Notes: generated by a model not told the origin, from the letters alone. Positions 41,809-51,010 are shown, counted from the stretch's first letter. The stretch is DNA of 64,000 bases from Streptomyces iranensis (GCF_017874715.1 NZ_JAGGLR010000017.1:1-64000), one strand, 5' to 3'. A program made the numbers and translations.

Positions 41809-43008
41809 TCAGACTCCGGAGGTGACTTCCGTCTTGGCCTCCGAATCCTCCCCGGCGGCCGCCTCCTTACGGTTGCGCCGAACCGAGGACCAGTACGAGG
41901 CGGCGATCAGCACCACGCCCACCAGGCCGGTGATGACCTCGTTGATCTCGTACTTGATCGTGACCAGCAGGATCACGGCCAGCGCGCCGATCGCGTAGTG
42001 CGCGCCGTGCTCCAGGTAGACGTAGTCGTCCAGGGTGCCCCTGCGGACCAGGAAGACGGTCAGCGACCGGATGTACATGGCTCCTATGCCAAGACCCAGC
42101 GCCATCTCGAAGATGTCGTTGGTGATCGCGAAGGCGCCGATGACCCCGTCGAAGGAGAAGGACGCGTCGATGACCTCGAGGTAGAGGAAGAGGAAGAACG
42201 CGGCCTTGCCGGCCAGGCCGACCACGGAGGCGCCGCTGGAGCCACGGCCGCCGCTCCCGTTGAGCTGAGCGTTCGTGGCCGCCTTCGCGCCCTCGTCGCT
42301 CTCGCCCTCGGCCTCACCGGCCTCGTCGCCCTCGTCTTCGTCCTCCTCCTCTTCGAGCTTGTCCTCGAAGTAGCCGGAGATGCCGCCGACGATCAGATAG
42401 GTGAGCAGACCGGCGACGCCGGACAACAGGACGGTGGCGCTCTTGTCACCGCCGCCGTGGGCCACGTCGGTGGCCACGGTGCTGGCGGCGATCAGCAGCC
42501 CGACCAGGGCGACCACGATCGAGAACGTGTCCAGCTTGCCCAGCTTGGCGAGCGGCTTCTCCAGCCACCCCAGCCACCTGATGTCCCGCTCCTCGAAGAT
42601 GAAGTCGAGGAAGATCATCAGCAGGAAGATCCCGCCGAAGGCCGCGATCGCCGGATGCGCCGCCGTGACCAGGTGCTCGTACTGGTTCTTGTCGTTGATC
42701 GCGAGATCGACGGCCTCGATGGGGCTCATCTTGGCCGTGACGGCGACGATGATCACCGGGAAGACCAGCCGCATGCCGAAGACGGCGATCAGGATGCCGA
42801 CGGTCAGGAAGATCTTCTGCCAGAAGGCGTTCATCTTGCGCAGAATGCCCGCGTTGATGACCGCGTTGTCGAATGAGAGCGAGATCTCCAGGATCGAGAG
42901 GATCCCGACGATGGCGAGCCCCTGCCACCCCCAGAGGACGCCGGCCAGGGCCAGACCGATCGCCGTGATGGCGAACGACCAACCAAAGGTTTTGAGGAGC
43001 ACTGCCAA
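41809..43008 (-). CDS. DUF475 / TerC-like membrane protein
   Basis: A 399-residue polytopic protein with eight to nine hydrophobic segments. SILEISLSFDNAVINAGIL and YLEVIDASFSFDGVIGAFAI are the two repeated acidic transmembrane motifs of the TerC/DUF475 group, thought to bind metal ions. A very acidic cytoplasmic loop (LEEEEDEDEGDEAGEAEGE, about residues 225-245) splits the two halves. TTG 43008 has the better spacing to AAGGA (about 5 nt); GTG 43002 is the alternative. It may work with the TerD proteins in metal or Ca2+ homeostasis. Confidence 0.88.
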   Translation of the reverse strand: MAVLLKTFGWSFAITAIGLALAGVLWGWQGLAIVGILSILEISLSFDNAVINAGILRKMNAFWQKIFLTVGILIAVFGMRLVFPVIIVAVTAKMSPIEAVDLAINDKNQYEHLVTAAHPAIAAFGGIFLLMIFLDFIFEERDIRWLGWLEKPLAKLGKLDTFSIVVALVGLLIAASTVATDVAHGGGDKSATVLLSGVAGLLTYLIVGGISGYFEDKLEEEEDEDEGDEAGEAEGESDEGAKAATNAQLNGSGGRGSSGASVVGLAGKAAFFLFLYLEVIDASFSFDGVIGAFAITNDIFEMALGLGIGAMYIRSLTVFLVRRGTLDDYVYLEHGAHYAIGALAVILLVTIKYEINEVITGLVGVVLIAASYWSSVRRNRKEAAAGEDSEAKTEVTSGV

Positions 43009-43053
43009 CCCAATCCTTCGTCGTAAGGTCTCCCCCGCGCGCTTTACGCGGCT

Positions 43054-43629
43054 TTACGAAACGTTGACTCCGAAGTCTAGAGCGATGCCTCGCAGACCCG
43101 ACGCGTACCCCTGCCCCACGGCCCTGAACTTCCATTCGCCGCCATAGCGATAGACCTCGCCGAAGATCATCGCGGTCTCGCCGGAGGCGTCCTCGGAGAG
43201 GTCGTAGCGGGCCAGCTCCTGGCCGTCCGCCTGATTCACCACCCGAATGAAGGCATTGCTGACCTGCCCGAACGTCTGACGCCTGGCCTCGGCCTCATGG
43301 ATCGAGACCGGGAAGACGATCTTGTCGACCTCGGCCGGGACCTTGCCCAGATCGATCAGCAGGGACTCGTCGTCACCCTCGCCCTCGCCGGTGAGGTTGT
43401 CGCCGGTGTGCTCGACGGAGCCCTCGGGGCTCTTGAGGTTGTTGTAGAAGATGAAGTACTCATCGCCGAGCACCCGCCCCGACTGGCACAGCATGGCGCT
43501 GGCGTCGAGGTCGAACGGCGCCCCGGTGGTGGAGCGCGCGTCCCAGCCCAGGCCGATGAGCACCTGTGTGAGATTCGGAGCGGCTTTGGAGAGGGAGACA
43601 TTGCCCCCCTTGGCGAGTGTGACGCCCAT
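43054..43629 (-). CDS. TerD family protein (paralogue 1)
   Basis: A 191-residue TerD protein starting MGVTLAKGGNVSLSKAAPNL. It has PFDLDASAMLCQSGRVLGDE, NLKSPEGSVEHTGDNLTGEG and GQGYASGLRGIALDFGVNV. The acidic residues of the two Ca2+ sites (DLDAS and GEGDDE) are present. ATG 43629 has GGGGAGG upstream; the open frame 18 codons further is unlikely. It is 45 bp from the DUF475 gene and 144 bp from paralogue 2, in the same direction. The paralogues differ mainly in the CQSGRV loop. Confidence 0.93.
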   Translation of the reverse strand: MGVTLAKGGNVSLSKAAPNLTQVLIGLGWDARSTTGAPFDLDASAMLCQSGRVLGDEYFIFYNNLKSPEGSVEHTGDNLTGEGEGDDESLLIDLGKVPAEVDKIVFPVSIHEAEARRQTFGQVSNAFIRVVNQADGQELARYDLSEDASGETAMIFGEVYRYGGEWKFRAVGQGYASGLRGIALDFGVNVS

Positions 43630-43773
43630 GATGCTGTTTCCTCCCCGCGGTGGTGCATGGGTGATACGCGTCCGGCGCCGCACCCCTGCCCCTGGGGCGC
43701 GGGGGGTGCGGCGCCGGAATGACTGCCCTGTCGACGGCCTTCGGCGGCCTTCGACGGCCCGTTCGGACGTCGC

Positions 43774-44349
43774 TCAGACGTTGACGCCGAAGTCCTGCGC
43801 GATGCCGCGCAGACCCGAGGCGTAGCCCTGGCCGATGGCGCGGAACTTCCACTCCGCCCCGTTCCGGTACAGCTCGCCGAAGACCATGGCGGTCTCGGTC
43901 GAGGCGTCCTCGGAGAGGTCGTAGCGGGCGAGCTCATTGCCGTCGGCCTGGTTCACCACGCGGATGAAGGCGTTGCGCACCTGGCCGAAGCTCTGCTGAC
44001 GGGTTTCGGCGTCGTAGATCGACACCGGGAAGACGATCTTGGCGACATCGGCGGGGACCCCCGCCAGGTTCACCTTGATCTGCTCGTCGTCGCCCTCGCC
44101 CTCACCGGTGATGTTGTCACCGGTGTGCTCCACGGAGCCGTCGGGGCTCTTGAGGTTGTTGAAGAAGACGAAGTTCTGGTCGTTGCCGACCTTGCCCTCG
44201 GCGTTGGTCAGCAGGGCGCTGGCGTCGAGGTCGAAGTCCGTGCCCGTGGTGGTACGGGCGTCCCATCCGAGACCCACGACGACCGCGGTCAGGTTCGGGG
44301 CTTCCTTGGTCAGCGAGACGTTGCCGCCCTTGCTGAGGCTGACTCCCAC
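43774..44349 (-). CDS. TerD family protein (paralogue 2)
   Basis: A 191-residue protein starting MGVSLSKGGNVSLTKEAPNL from GTG 44349, with GGGAGG 5 nt upstream; an ATG four codons earlier is less likely. The motifs are DFDLDASALLTNAEGKVGND, HTGDNITGEGEGDDE and DAETRQQSFGQVRNAFIRVV. It is nearly the same as paralogue 1 and is the canonical Streptomyces stress protein. Both probably bind Ca2+ and act in the cytosol with the membrane protein DUF475. Confidence 0.93.
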   Translation of the reverse strand: MGVSLSKGGNVSLTKEAPNLTAVVVGLGWDARTTTGTDFDLDASALLTNAEGKVGNDQNFVFFNNLKSPDGSVEHTGDNITGEGEGDDEQIKVNLAGVPADVAKIVFPVSIYDAETRQQSFGQVRNAFIRVVNQADGNELARYDLSEDASTETAMVFGELYRNGAEWKFRAIGQGYASGLRGIAQDFGVNV

Positions 44350-44450
44350 GAGTCCTCCCAAAAAAGGTTCGTCAGGAGCACTGCGTGCCCCTTCATCAAA
44401 GGTTTCCCATCAGGATCAACGCGTCGATCCTAGTGAGCGGTTCCCGGCCG

Positions 44451-44521
44451 CTACAGGGTTTCGCCGGGCCTTGGCTACCGGGTTTCGCCGGGCCTTGGCT
44501 ACAGGGTTTCCAGGGCCTTGG
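44451..44521. repeat. 24-bp tandem duplication at the peroxiredoxin 3' end
   Basis: The units CTACAGGGTTTCGCCGGG... (44451), CTACCGGG... (44475) and the diverged CTACAGGGTTTCC... (44499) repeat with a 24-bp period. The third copy holds the last codons of the peroxiredoxin (A-K-A-L-E-T-L-stop), so its 3' end has been duplicated outward. Confidence 0.75.
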
Positions 44522-44957
44522 CGTAGTCGTTCAGGTCCCGGGCGTCGGGCAGGCCGTTGACGACCGTCCAGCGCACCACGCCCTCCTTGTCGATCACGAA
44601 GGTGCCGCGCACCGCGCAGCCCTTGTCCTCGTCGAAGACGCCGTAGGCGCGGCTGGTCTCGCCGTGCGGCCAGAAGTCCGACAGCAGGGGGTACTCAAGG
44701 CCCTCCTGCTCGGCGAAGACCCGCAGGCTGAAGGGCGAGTCATTGGAGACCGCCAGCAGCTGGACGTCGTCGTTGACGAACGTCGGCAGCTCGTCGCGGA
44801 GCGCGCACAGCTCGCCGGTGCACACGCCGGTGAAGGCGAACGGGTAGAAGAGCAGTACGACGTTCTTCTCGCCCCGGAAGTCGGAGAGCCTGACCGACTC
44901 GCCGTGCTGGTTCTTCAGCTGGAAGTCAGGGGCCTTCGCGCCGACCTCTATCGCCAT
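44499..44957 (-). CDS. AhpE-type peroxiredoxin
   Basis: A 152-residue peroxiredoxin: APDFQLKNQHGESVRLSDFR and FYPFAFTGVCTGELCALRD, in which the first Cys is peroxidatic and the second lies four residues on. VVLLFYPFAF and RGTFVIDKEGVVRW complete the fold. ATG 44957 gives the family start MAIEVGAKAPDF; an in-frame extension of 22 codons is not used. It should reduce peroxides in the cytosol with mycothiol or thioredoxin partners. Palindromic GATCATG elements lie upstream. It sits at the end of the Ter cluster and so may share stress regulation. Confidence 0.93.
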   Translation of the reverse strand: MAIEVGAKAPDFQLKNQHGESVRLSDFRGEKNVVLLFYPFAFTGVCTGELCALRDELPTFVNDDVQLLAVSNDSPFSLRVFAEQEGLEYPLLSDFWPHGETSRAYGVFDEDKGCAVRGTFVIDKEGVVRWTVVNGLPDARDLNDYAKALETL

Positions 44958-44986
44958 GGGAGCCATCCCTTCGCTCACGTTCGGAA

Positions 44987-45005
44987 GATCATGTTTGGCA
45001 TGATC
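44987..45005. promoter_or_regulatory. Inverted repeat upstream of peroxiredoxin
   Basis: GATCATG-TTTGG-CATGATC has perfect 7-bp arms; TGATCATG recurs at 45017-45024. It is A/T-rich for this genome and 30 bp before the ATG, a candidate operator for a redox or metal regulator. Confidence 0.5.
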
Positions 45006-45047
45006 AAGGTTTGAATTGATCATGAGGTGCGCGGCCCAGCCTACGCT

Positions 45048-45085
45048 CAGAGCCCCCCTCCGTAAGGGAACGGAGGGGGGCTCTG
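45048..45085. terminator. 15-bp hairpin downstream of DUF3052
   Basis: CAGAGCCCCCCTCCG pairs perfectly with CGGAGGGGGGCTCTG around TAAGGGAA. It separates DUF3052 from the peroxiredoxin promoter. Confidence 0.8.
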
Positions 45086-45104
45086 GGGTGTGGATTCGCC
45101 GGCC

Positions 45105-45545
45105 TCAGCGCTTGCCGCTGCGCGCGGCTTTGGGCGTGACCAGGCGGCTGCCCGTCCAGTCCTTGCCCGCGTTGAAGCTCTTGGTCTGGGACAGGCCGGC
45201 AGTGGTCGCCGCCTCATTGATGTCGCTCGGCTCGACATAGCCGTCACGGCCGGTCTTGGGCGTCAGCAGCCAGACCGGTGCGCCGTCGTCGATCATCTGG
45301 ATGGCGTCCACCAGCGCGTCCGTCAGGTCGCCGTCGTCCTCCCGGAACCACAGCACAACGGCGTCGGCCACATCGTCGTACTCCTCGTCGACGAGCTCCT
45401 GGCCGGTGATCTCCTCGATGGACTCGCGGAGCTCCTGGTCGACATCGTCGTCGTAGCCGATCTCCTGGACCACCTGTTCGGGCTGAAAACCCAGCCTCGC
45501 GGCAGGGTTGGTCCGCTCCTCCGCGTGGTCCGCGGTCGCGCTCAC
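45105..45545 (-). CDS. DUF3052 family protein
   Basis: A 146-residue small acidic protein, widespread in actinobacteria. RLGFQPEQVVQEIGYDDDVD and QELVDEEYDDVADAVVLWFR are the family core, and WLLTPKTGRDGYVEPSDINE closes it. GTG 45545 is taken because AGGAGG lies 6 nt upstream; an ATG eight codons earlier has no such site. It is usually found next to aceE, as here, divergently. In mycobacteria the orthologue has been linked to PDIM and cell-wall metabolism; its molecular role is not settled. Confidence 0.92.
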   Translation of the reverse strand: MSATADHAEERTNPAARLGFQPEQVVQEIGYDDDVDQELRESIEEITGQELVDEEYDDVADAVVLWFREDDGDLTDALVDAIQMIDDGAPVWLLTPKTGRDGYVEPSDINEAATTAGLSQTKSFNAGKDWTGSRLVTPKAARSGKR

Positions 45546-46016
45546 GGATTGCCTCCTGTCATCTTTCATTCACTCTTCGAGTCTGCGCGCCCCGCGCGCG
45601 TACGCGAGGCTTGGGCGTAGTCCACACGGGCCGGGCGGATCGCGCAAGTACCCGGCCAGCGATCCCGCCCAAACGTTGACGTGTCGCCGCAACTCCCATC
45701 ATGGAGGAACGGTACGCAACGCCGCGCGGTCGACCGGATTGCCCGAGGATGTCCGGCTTACGTGTGTGTCTAGCCACCCTACGCCGCTCCCGTGCCGAAC
45801 GGTCGTACGCAGACGACCCCGGTCGTGGGCGTAAGGTTGCGATTCGGCCGTCGCGCGTGGGACGGCCGTCCGAAGCGCCCGTCCCACCTGGTGATGGTTA
45901 CCACTCGGTAGAGGTGACGTATCCCGTACCCGAGGTACACGATGGAGAACGGCGCGACAGCAGCAGAGCACGAATCCATGTCCGTGCACAGCACGACCGA
46001 AAAGCGAAGGAATAGC
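45546..46016. other. Divergent DUF3052-aceE intergenic region
   Basis: No gene is supported here. It must hold the promoters of both neighbours. GTACC-CGA-GGTAC (45926-45938) is a short perfect inverted repeat about 80 bp before aceE. A TTGACG at 45676 could be a -35. No riboswitch-like fold was recognised. The aceE leader is unusually long if transcription starts near the middle. Confidence 0.5.
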
Positions 46017-48746
46017 GTGGCTTCCGGATCCGATCGCAACCCGATCATCATTGGCGGCCTTCCCAGCCAGGTCCCGGACTTCGATCCCGAAGAGACCCAG
46101 GAATGGCTCGACTCGCTCGACGCAGCCGTCGATGAGCGAGGCCGGGAACGTGCCCGCTACCTGATGCTTCGCCTGATCGAGCGCGCCCGCGCGAAGCGCG
46201 TCGCCGTGCCCGAGATGCGCAGCACGGACTACGTCAACACCATCGCCACCAAGGACGAGCCGTTCTTCCCCGGCAACGAGGAGATCGAGCGCAAGGTCCT
46301 CAACGCGACCCGCTGGAACGCGGCGGTGATGGTCTCCCGGGCGCAGCGCCCGGGGATCGGGGTCGGTGGGCACATCGCCACCTTCGCCTCGTCCGCCTCG
46401 CTGTACGACGTGGGGTTCAACCACTTCTTCCGCGGCAAGGACCACGACAGCGGCGACCAGATCTTCTTCCAGGGCCATGCCTCCCCCGGCATCTACGCCC
46501 GTGCCTTCCTGCTCGACCGGCTGAGCGAGGACCATCTGGACGGATTCCGTCAGGAGAAGTCCAAGCTCGGTCACGCGCTGTCCAGCTACCCGCACCCGCG
46601 GTCGATGCCGGACTTCTGGGAGTTCCCGACGGTCTCCATGGGCCTGGGCCCGCTCGGCGCGATCTTCCAGGCGCGGATGAACCGCTATATGGAGGCGCGC
46701 GGCGTGGCCGACACCTCCAACTCCCACGTCTGGGCGTTCCTCGGCGACGGCGAGATGGACGAGCCGGAGTCCCTCGGCCAGCTCTCCCTGGCCGCCCGTG
46801 AGGGCCTGGACAACCTGACCTTCGTGGTCAACTGCAACCTCCAGCGGCTCGACGGCCCGGTGCGCGGCAACGGCAAGATCATCCAGGAGCTGGAGTCGCA
46901 GTTCCGCGGCGCCGGCTGGAACGTGATCAAGCTGGTCTGGGACCGCACCTGGGACCCGCTGCTGGCGCAGGACCGCGACGGCATCCTGGTCAACCGGCTG
47001 AACACGACGCCGGACGGTCAGTTCCAGACGTACGCGACCGAGACCGGCTCCTATATCCGCGACCACTTCTTCGGTGACGACCAGCGACTGCGCAAGATGG
47101 TCGAGGGCATGACCGACGACCAGATCCTGCACCTGGGCCGCGGCGGTCACGACCACAAGAAGATCTACGCGGCGTACTCGGCGGCCAAGGCTCACAGGGG
47201 CCAGCCGACGGTGATCCTCGCGCAGACCGTCAAGGGCTGGACGCTCGGCCCGAACTTCGAGGGCCGCAACGCGACCCACCAGATGAAGAAGCTGACGGTC
47301 GACGACCTCAAGCGCTTCCGCGACCGGCTGCACCTGCCGATCCCGGACCAGGAGCTGGAGTCCGGCCTCCCGCCGTACTACCACCCGGGCCGGGACTCGG
47401 AGGAGATCCAGTACATGCACGACCGCCGCAAGGCGCTGGGCGGCTACGCGCCGACCCGTGTCGTGCGCGCCAAGCCCCTTCAGCTGCCGGGCGACAAGAC
47501 CTACGCCACGCTGAAGAAGGGCACCGGTCAGCAGCAGATCGCCACCACCATGGCGTTCGTACGGCTGCTGAAGGACCTGATGCGGGACAAGGAGATCGGC
47601 AAGCGGTTCGTGCCGATCGCGCCCGACGAGTACCGCACCTTCGGCATGGACTCGCTGTTCCCCTCGGCGAAGATCTACTCGCCGCTGGGCCAGATGTATG
47701 AGTCGGTCGACCGTGAGCTGCTGCTTGCCTACAAGGAGTCGCCGACCGGTCAGATGCTGCACGACGGCATCTCCGAGGCGGGCTGTACGGCCTCGCTGAT
47801 CGCGGCGGGCTCCGCGTACGCCACGCATGGCGAGCCGCTGATCCCGGTCTACGTCTTCTACTCGATGTTCGGCTTCCAGCGCACCGGTGATCAGTTCTGG
47901 CAGATGGCCGACCAGCTGGCGCGCGGCTTCGTGCTGGGCGCGACCGCCGGTCGTACGACCCTGACCGGTGAGGGTCTCCAGCACGCGGACGGCCACTCCC
48001 AGCTGCTGGCCTCGACCAACCCGGCGGTCGTCGCGTACGACCCGGCGTTCGGCTTCGAGATCGCCCATATCGTCCAGGACGGTCTGCGCCGGATGTACGG
48101 CGAGAACAGTGAGGACGTCTTCTACTACCTCACCGTCTACAACGAGCCGATCCAGCACCCGGCCGAGCCTTCGAGCGTGGACCGCGAGGGCATCCTCAAG
48201 GGCCTCTACCGCTACCGGCAGGGTGAGAAGGGCTCCGTACCGGCGCAGATCCTCGCCTCCGGTGTCGCGGTGCCGTGGGCGCTCGAGGCCCAGCGCATCC
48301 TGGCCGAGGACTGGAACGTCAAGGCGGACGTCTGGTCGGCCACGTCCTGGAACGAGCTGCGCCGGGACGCCGTCGAGGTGGAGCAGCACAACCTGCTCCA
48401 CCCGGAGGAGGAGCAGCGCGTTCCGTACGTCACCCGGAAGCTCGCGGACGTGGAGGGCCCGAAGGTGGCCGTCTCCGACTGGATGCGTGCGGTTCCCGAC
48501 CAGATCGCGCGCTGGGTGCCCGGCACGTACCAGTCGCTGGGCGCGGACGGCTTCGGCTTCGCCGACACCCGTGGCGCGGCGCGGCGCTTCTTCCACATCG
48601 ACGCCGAGTCGATCGTGCTCGGCGTCCTGACGGAGCTGGCCCGCGACGGAAAGATCGACCGCTCGGCCCTCAAGCAGGCGATCGACCGCTACCAGCTCCT
48701 GGACGTGGCCGCCGCCGACCCGGGCCCGGCAGGCGGCGACGCGTAG
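46017..48746 (+). CDS. aceE: Pyruvate dehydrogenase E1 component, homodimeric
   Basis: A 909-residue thiamine-diphosphate enzyme that decarboxylates pyruvate and transfers acetyl to the E2 lipoyl group, feeding acetyl-CoA. The thiamine motif begins FLGDGEMDEPESLGQLSLAA and closes at VVNCNLQRLDGPVRGNGK. GQGHASPGIYA-type (FQGHASPGIYARAFL) and QHADGHSQLLASTNP segments are typical of AceE. GTG 46017 (GAAGGA 6 nt upstream) gives the family start VASGSDRNPIIIGGLPSQVP; an ATG 25 codons earlier lacks a site. It is intact and long, a useful control against assembly indels. E2 and E3 are not in the window. Confidence 0.97.
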   Translation: MASGSDRNPIIIGGLPSQVPDFDPEETQEWLDSLDAAVDERGRERARYLMLRLIERARAKRVAVPEMRSTDYVNTIATKDEPFFPGNEEIERKVLNATRWNAAVMVSRAQRPGIGVGGHIATFASSASLYDVGFNHFFRGKDHDSGDQIFFQGHASPGIYARAFLLDRLSEDHLDGFRQEKSKLGHALSSYPHPRSMPDFWEFPTVSMGLGPLGAIFQARMNRYMEARGVADTSNSHVWAFLGDGEMDEPESLGQLSLAAREGLDNLTFVVNCNLQRLDGPVRGNGKIIQELESQFRGAGWNVIKLVWDRTWDPLLAQDRDGILVNRLNTTPDGQFQTYATETGSYIRDHFFGDDQRLRKMVEGMTDDQILHLGRGGHDHKKIYAAYSAAKAHRGQPTVILAQTVKGWTLGPNFEGRNATHQMKKLTVDDLKRFRDRLHLPIPDQELESGLPPYYHPGRDSEEIQYMHDRRKALGGYAPTRVVRAKPLQLPGDKTYATLKKGTGQQQIATTMAFVRLLKDLMRDKEIGKRFVPIAPDEYRTFGMDSLFPSAKIYSPLGQMYESVDRELLLAYKESPTGQMLHDGISEAGCTASLIAAGSAYATHGEPLIPVYVFYSMFGFQRTGDQFWQMADQLARGFVLGATAGRTTLTGEGLQHADGHSQLLASTNPAVVAYDPAFGFEIAHIVQDGLRRMYGENSEDVFYYLTVYNEPIQHPAEPSSVDREGILKGLYRYRQGEKGSVPAQILASGVAVPWALEAQRILAEDWNVKADVWSATSWNELRRDAVEVEQHNLLHPEEEQRVPYVTRKLADVEGPKVAVSDWMRAVPDQIARWVPGTYQSLGADGFGFADTRGAARRFFHIDAESIVLGVLTELARDGKIDRSALKQAIDRYQLLDVAAADPGPAGGDA

Positions 48747-48790
48747 CCGTCTACGACGGCCGTAAGCCGCCCACGACGGCAGCAAACTGA

Positions 48791-48827
48791 ACGCGGGGCG
48801 GGCTGGACCTTCCAGCCCGCCCCGCGT
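48791..48827 (+). terminator. aceE terminator
   Basis: ACGCGGGGCGGGCTGGA and TCCAGCCCGCCCCGCGT form a perfect 17-bp stem with a 3-nt loop, 45 bp after the aceE stop. Confidence 0.85.
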
Positions 48828-48846
48828 CGTCGTGTGCCCCGCCCGG

Positions 48847-49278
48847 TCAGCGTTCCCAGATTTTGAAGGCGCGGACCTGGTAGGGGGTTTCGGGGGCCCA
48901 GGTGCCGGTGGGGTAGGTGTGGAACTCGGCCGTCTCGGCGCATTCGCGGCTCTGATAGGCCGTCACCGGGCGGCCCGTGCGGTTCGCCAGGGACGCGGCG
49001 GTGGTGCCGGACGGCAGGGGGACACAGCTTTCGATGTCGACGTCGGCCAGTTCATGGGTCTGGCGCGCCCCCGTGAAGCCGCCGCTCCGCCACAGGCACA
49101 GCTGCCCGGCGGCGCAGTTCCCCAGCCGCGGTGGGGCGGCGGGCCGGGCCGCCGCGGCCGCGGCGGCGGCGGCCGGGGCGGCGGCGGCCGGGGCGGCGGC
49201 GGCCGGGGCGGCGGCGGCCGGGGCGAGGGTGGCGGTGAGGGCCAGAGCCGAGACGGCGGCCGTAATGATCTTGCGCAT
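48847..49278 (-). CDS. Secreted peptidase-inhibitor I36-like protein
   Basis: A 143-residue secreted protein. The signal peptide MRKIITAAVSALALTATLAP runs into an Ala/Pro repeat (from a 15-bp GGGGCGGCGGCGGCC-type minisatellite, 49150-49225). The mature part, CAAGQLCLWRSGGFTGARQT then ESCVPLPSGTTAASLANRTG, has Cys spacing like the SMPI/I36 inhibitor or beta-gamma-crystallin-like family. ATG 49278 is chosen for the signal peptide. It may inhibit an extracellular protease or bind Ca2+; inference only. Confidence 0.78.
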   Translation of the reverse strand: MRKIITAAVSALALTATLAPAAAAPAAAAPAAAAPAAAAAAAAARPAAPPRLGNCAAGQLCLWRSGGFTGARQTHELADVDIESCVPLPSGTTAASLANRTGRPVTAYQSRECAETAEFHTYPTGTWAPETPYQVRAFKIWER

Positions 49279-49395
49279 AACGCTTTCGCTCCCCGTGTGG
49301 AAAGAACAGAACGGGAGCCAGCCTGTCCGCCGGCTCCCGTTCGCCACCATGGGGTCGATCAAGGTCCACCCTGATAGGGGGTTGACCGCGAGGGG

Positions 49396-50997
49396 TCAGA
49401 TGTGGACGGCGCCCCCGGACGCCTCCGCGTTCTCACCGCGCTTGGTGAAGGCCGCCACCAGGGCCGCGACCACCGAAACGACGGCGGCCACCGTGAAGGC
49501 GAGCCCCATCCCTGACACGAAGGTGTCATGCGCGACGGCCGTGATCTTGCCCGCGACCTCCGGCGGAGTGCCCTTGGGGACGGGGGCGATGCCGACCTCG
49601 ACCGCGTCCGACGCCTTGGACTCCGCGCCCTTGGGCATCGGCGGCAGCCCGGCGCCGGCCCACTTCTCCGGCAGCGCGCTGTCCACCCGGCCCGCCATGA
49701 CCGCGCCCAGGACGGACGTGCCGAGGCTGCCGCCGACCTGCATCGCGGCCTGCTGGAGGCCGCCGGCCACACCGGCGTGCTGGATCGGGGCGTTGCCGAC
49801 GATGACCTCGGTGGCGCCGACCATCACCGGCCCGAGGCCGAGGCCCAGCAGGGCGAACCACACGGCCATCTCCACGCCACCGCTGTTCACGTCGAGCCGG
49901 GACATGCCGAACATCGCCACGGCGGTGATCGCCATGGCGATCACCAGCGGCGCCCGCGGCCCGAACTTGGTGATCAGCGCACCGGCCAGCGGCGAGGCGA
50001 CGATCATCATCGCGGTGAGCGGCAGCAGCCGCAGCCCGCTGTCGACGGGGCTCATCCCGTGCACGTTCTGCAGATAGAAGGTGACGAAGAACAGCCCGCC
50101 CATGAAGCCGAAGGCCATCAGCAGCATCAGCACGGTGCCCGCGCTCAGCGGCACCGAGCGGAACATGCTGAGCGGCAGCAGCGGCTCCGCCGTCCGGTTC
50201 TCCCAGAAGACGAAGACGGCGAAACAGACCGCCGCCAGGCCCAGGAAGAGCAGCGTGCGCTGGTCCGTCCAGTGCCAGTCGGCGGCGTTGATGAGCGCCC
50301 AGATGAGGCAGAACATCGCGCCGGACAGCAGCACGATGCCGGGGATGTCGAAGGACCGCGGGGCGTGCTCGGCGCGGTGGTCCACCAGGAGCAGCAGGCC
50401 GAGGACCACGGCCAGCACGCCGACGGGCGCGTTGATGAAGAAGACCGACTGCCAGTTGACGTGCTCGACGAGCAGTCCGCCGACGATGGGCCCGGCGGCG
50501 GTGGAGGCGCCGATCACCGCGCCCCAGATGCCGATGGCCATGTTGAGCTTCTCGGCGGGGAAGGTGGCACGCAGCAGCCCGAGCGCCGCCGGCATCAGCA
50601 GCGCGCCGCACAAGCCCTGCAGCACCCGGAACGCCACGACGAGCGACACCTCGCCGGAGAAGCCGATGGCGGCCGAGGAGAGGGCGAAGCCGACGACGCC
50701 GATGAGGAAGGTCTGCCGGTGGCCGAAGCGGTCACCCAGCTTGCCCGCCGTGATCAGCGCGACGGCGAGGGCCAGCAGATAGCCATTGGTGATCCACTGC
50801 ACATCGGCGAGCGAGGCGCCGAGGTCCTTCTGGATGGCTGGGTTGGCGATGGCGACGATCGTGCCGTCGAGGGCGACCATCGTCACGCCGAGGGCGACGG
50901 TGAGAAGCGTCAGCCATGGATGACCCCGAAGCCCCTTCGGGGCATCGGCTATGGGAGGTTCCGACGCCGAATCGGCGACGGTGGTCGAAGAGGTCAT
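49396..50997 (-). CDS. MFS drug-efflux transporter, DHA2 (EmrB/QacA) type
   Basis: A 533-residue transporter with about 14 membrane segments. VTMVALDGTIVAIANPAIQ is motif D1-like, GDRFGHRQTFLIGVVGFAL motif A, and GPIVGGLLVEHVNWQSVFFI motif C, the drug:H+ antiporter-2 pattern. ATG 50997 starts it. It is divergent from a TetR regulator with palindromes between them, the usual arrangement of a repressor and its exporter. The substrate is unknown. Confidence 0.93.
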   Translation of the reverse strand: MTSSTTVADSASEPPIADAPKGLRGHPWLTLLTVALGVTMVALDGTIVAIANPAIQKDLGASLADVQWITNGYLLALAVALITAGKLGDRFGHRQTFLIGVVGFALSSAAIGFSGEVSLVVAFRVLQGLCGALLMPAALGLLRATFPAEKLNMAIGIWGAVIGASTAAGPIVGGLLVEHVNWQSVFFINAPVGVLAVVLGLLLLVDHRAEHAPRSFDIPGIVLLSGAMFCLIWALINAADWHWTDQRTLLFLGLAAVCFAVFVFWENRTAEPLLPLSMFRSVPLSAGTVLMLLMAFGFMGGLFFVTFYLQNVHGMSPVDSGLRLLPLTAMMIVASPLAGALITKFGPRAPLVIAMAITAVAMFGMSRLDVNSGGVEMAVWFALLGLGLGPVMVGATEVIVGNAPIQHAGVAGGLQQAAMQVGGSLGTSVLGAVMAGRVDSALPEKWAGAGLPPMPKGAESKASDAVEVGIAPVPKGTPPEVAGKITAVAHDTFVSGMGLAFTVAAVVSVVAALVAAFTKRGENAEASGGAVHI

Positions 50998-51010
50998 GAC
51001 CGGAGGCTAA

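Noticed and set aside
45699..48785. 1028-codon minus-strand frame opposite aceE
   Set aside because: It is antisense to a certain core gene and shows only shadow composition.
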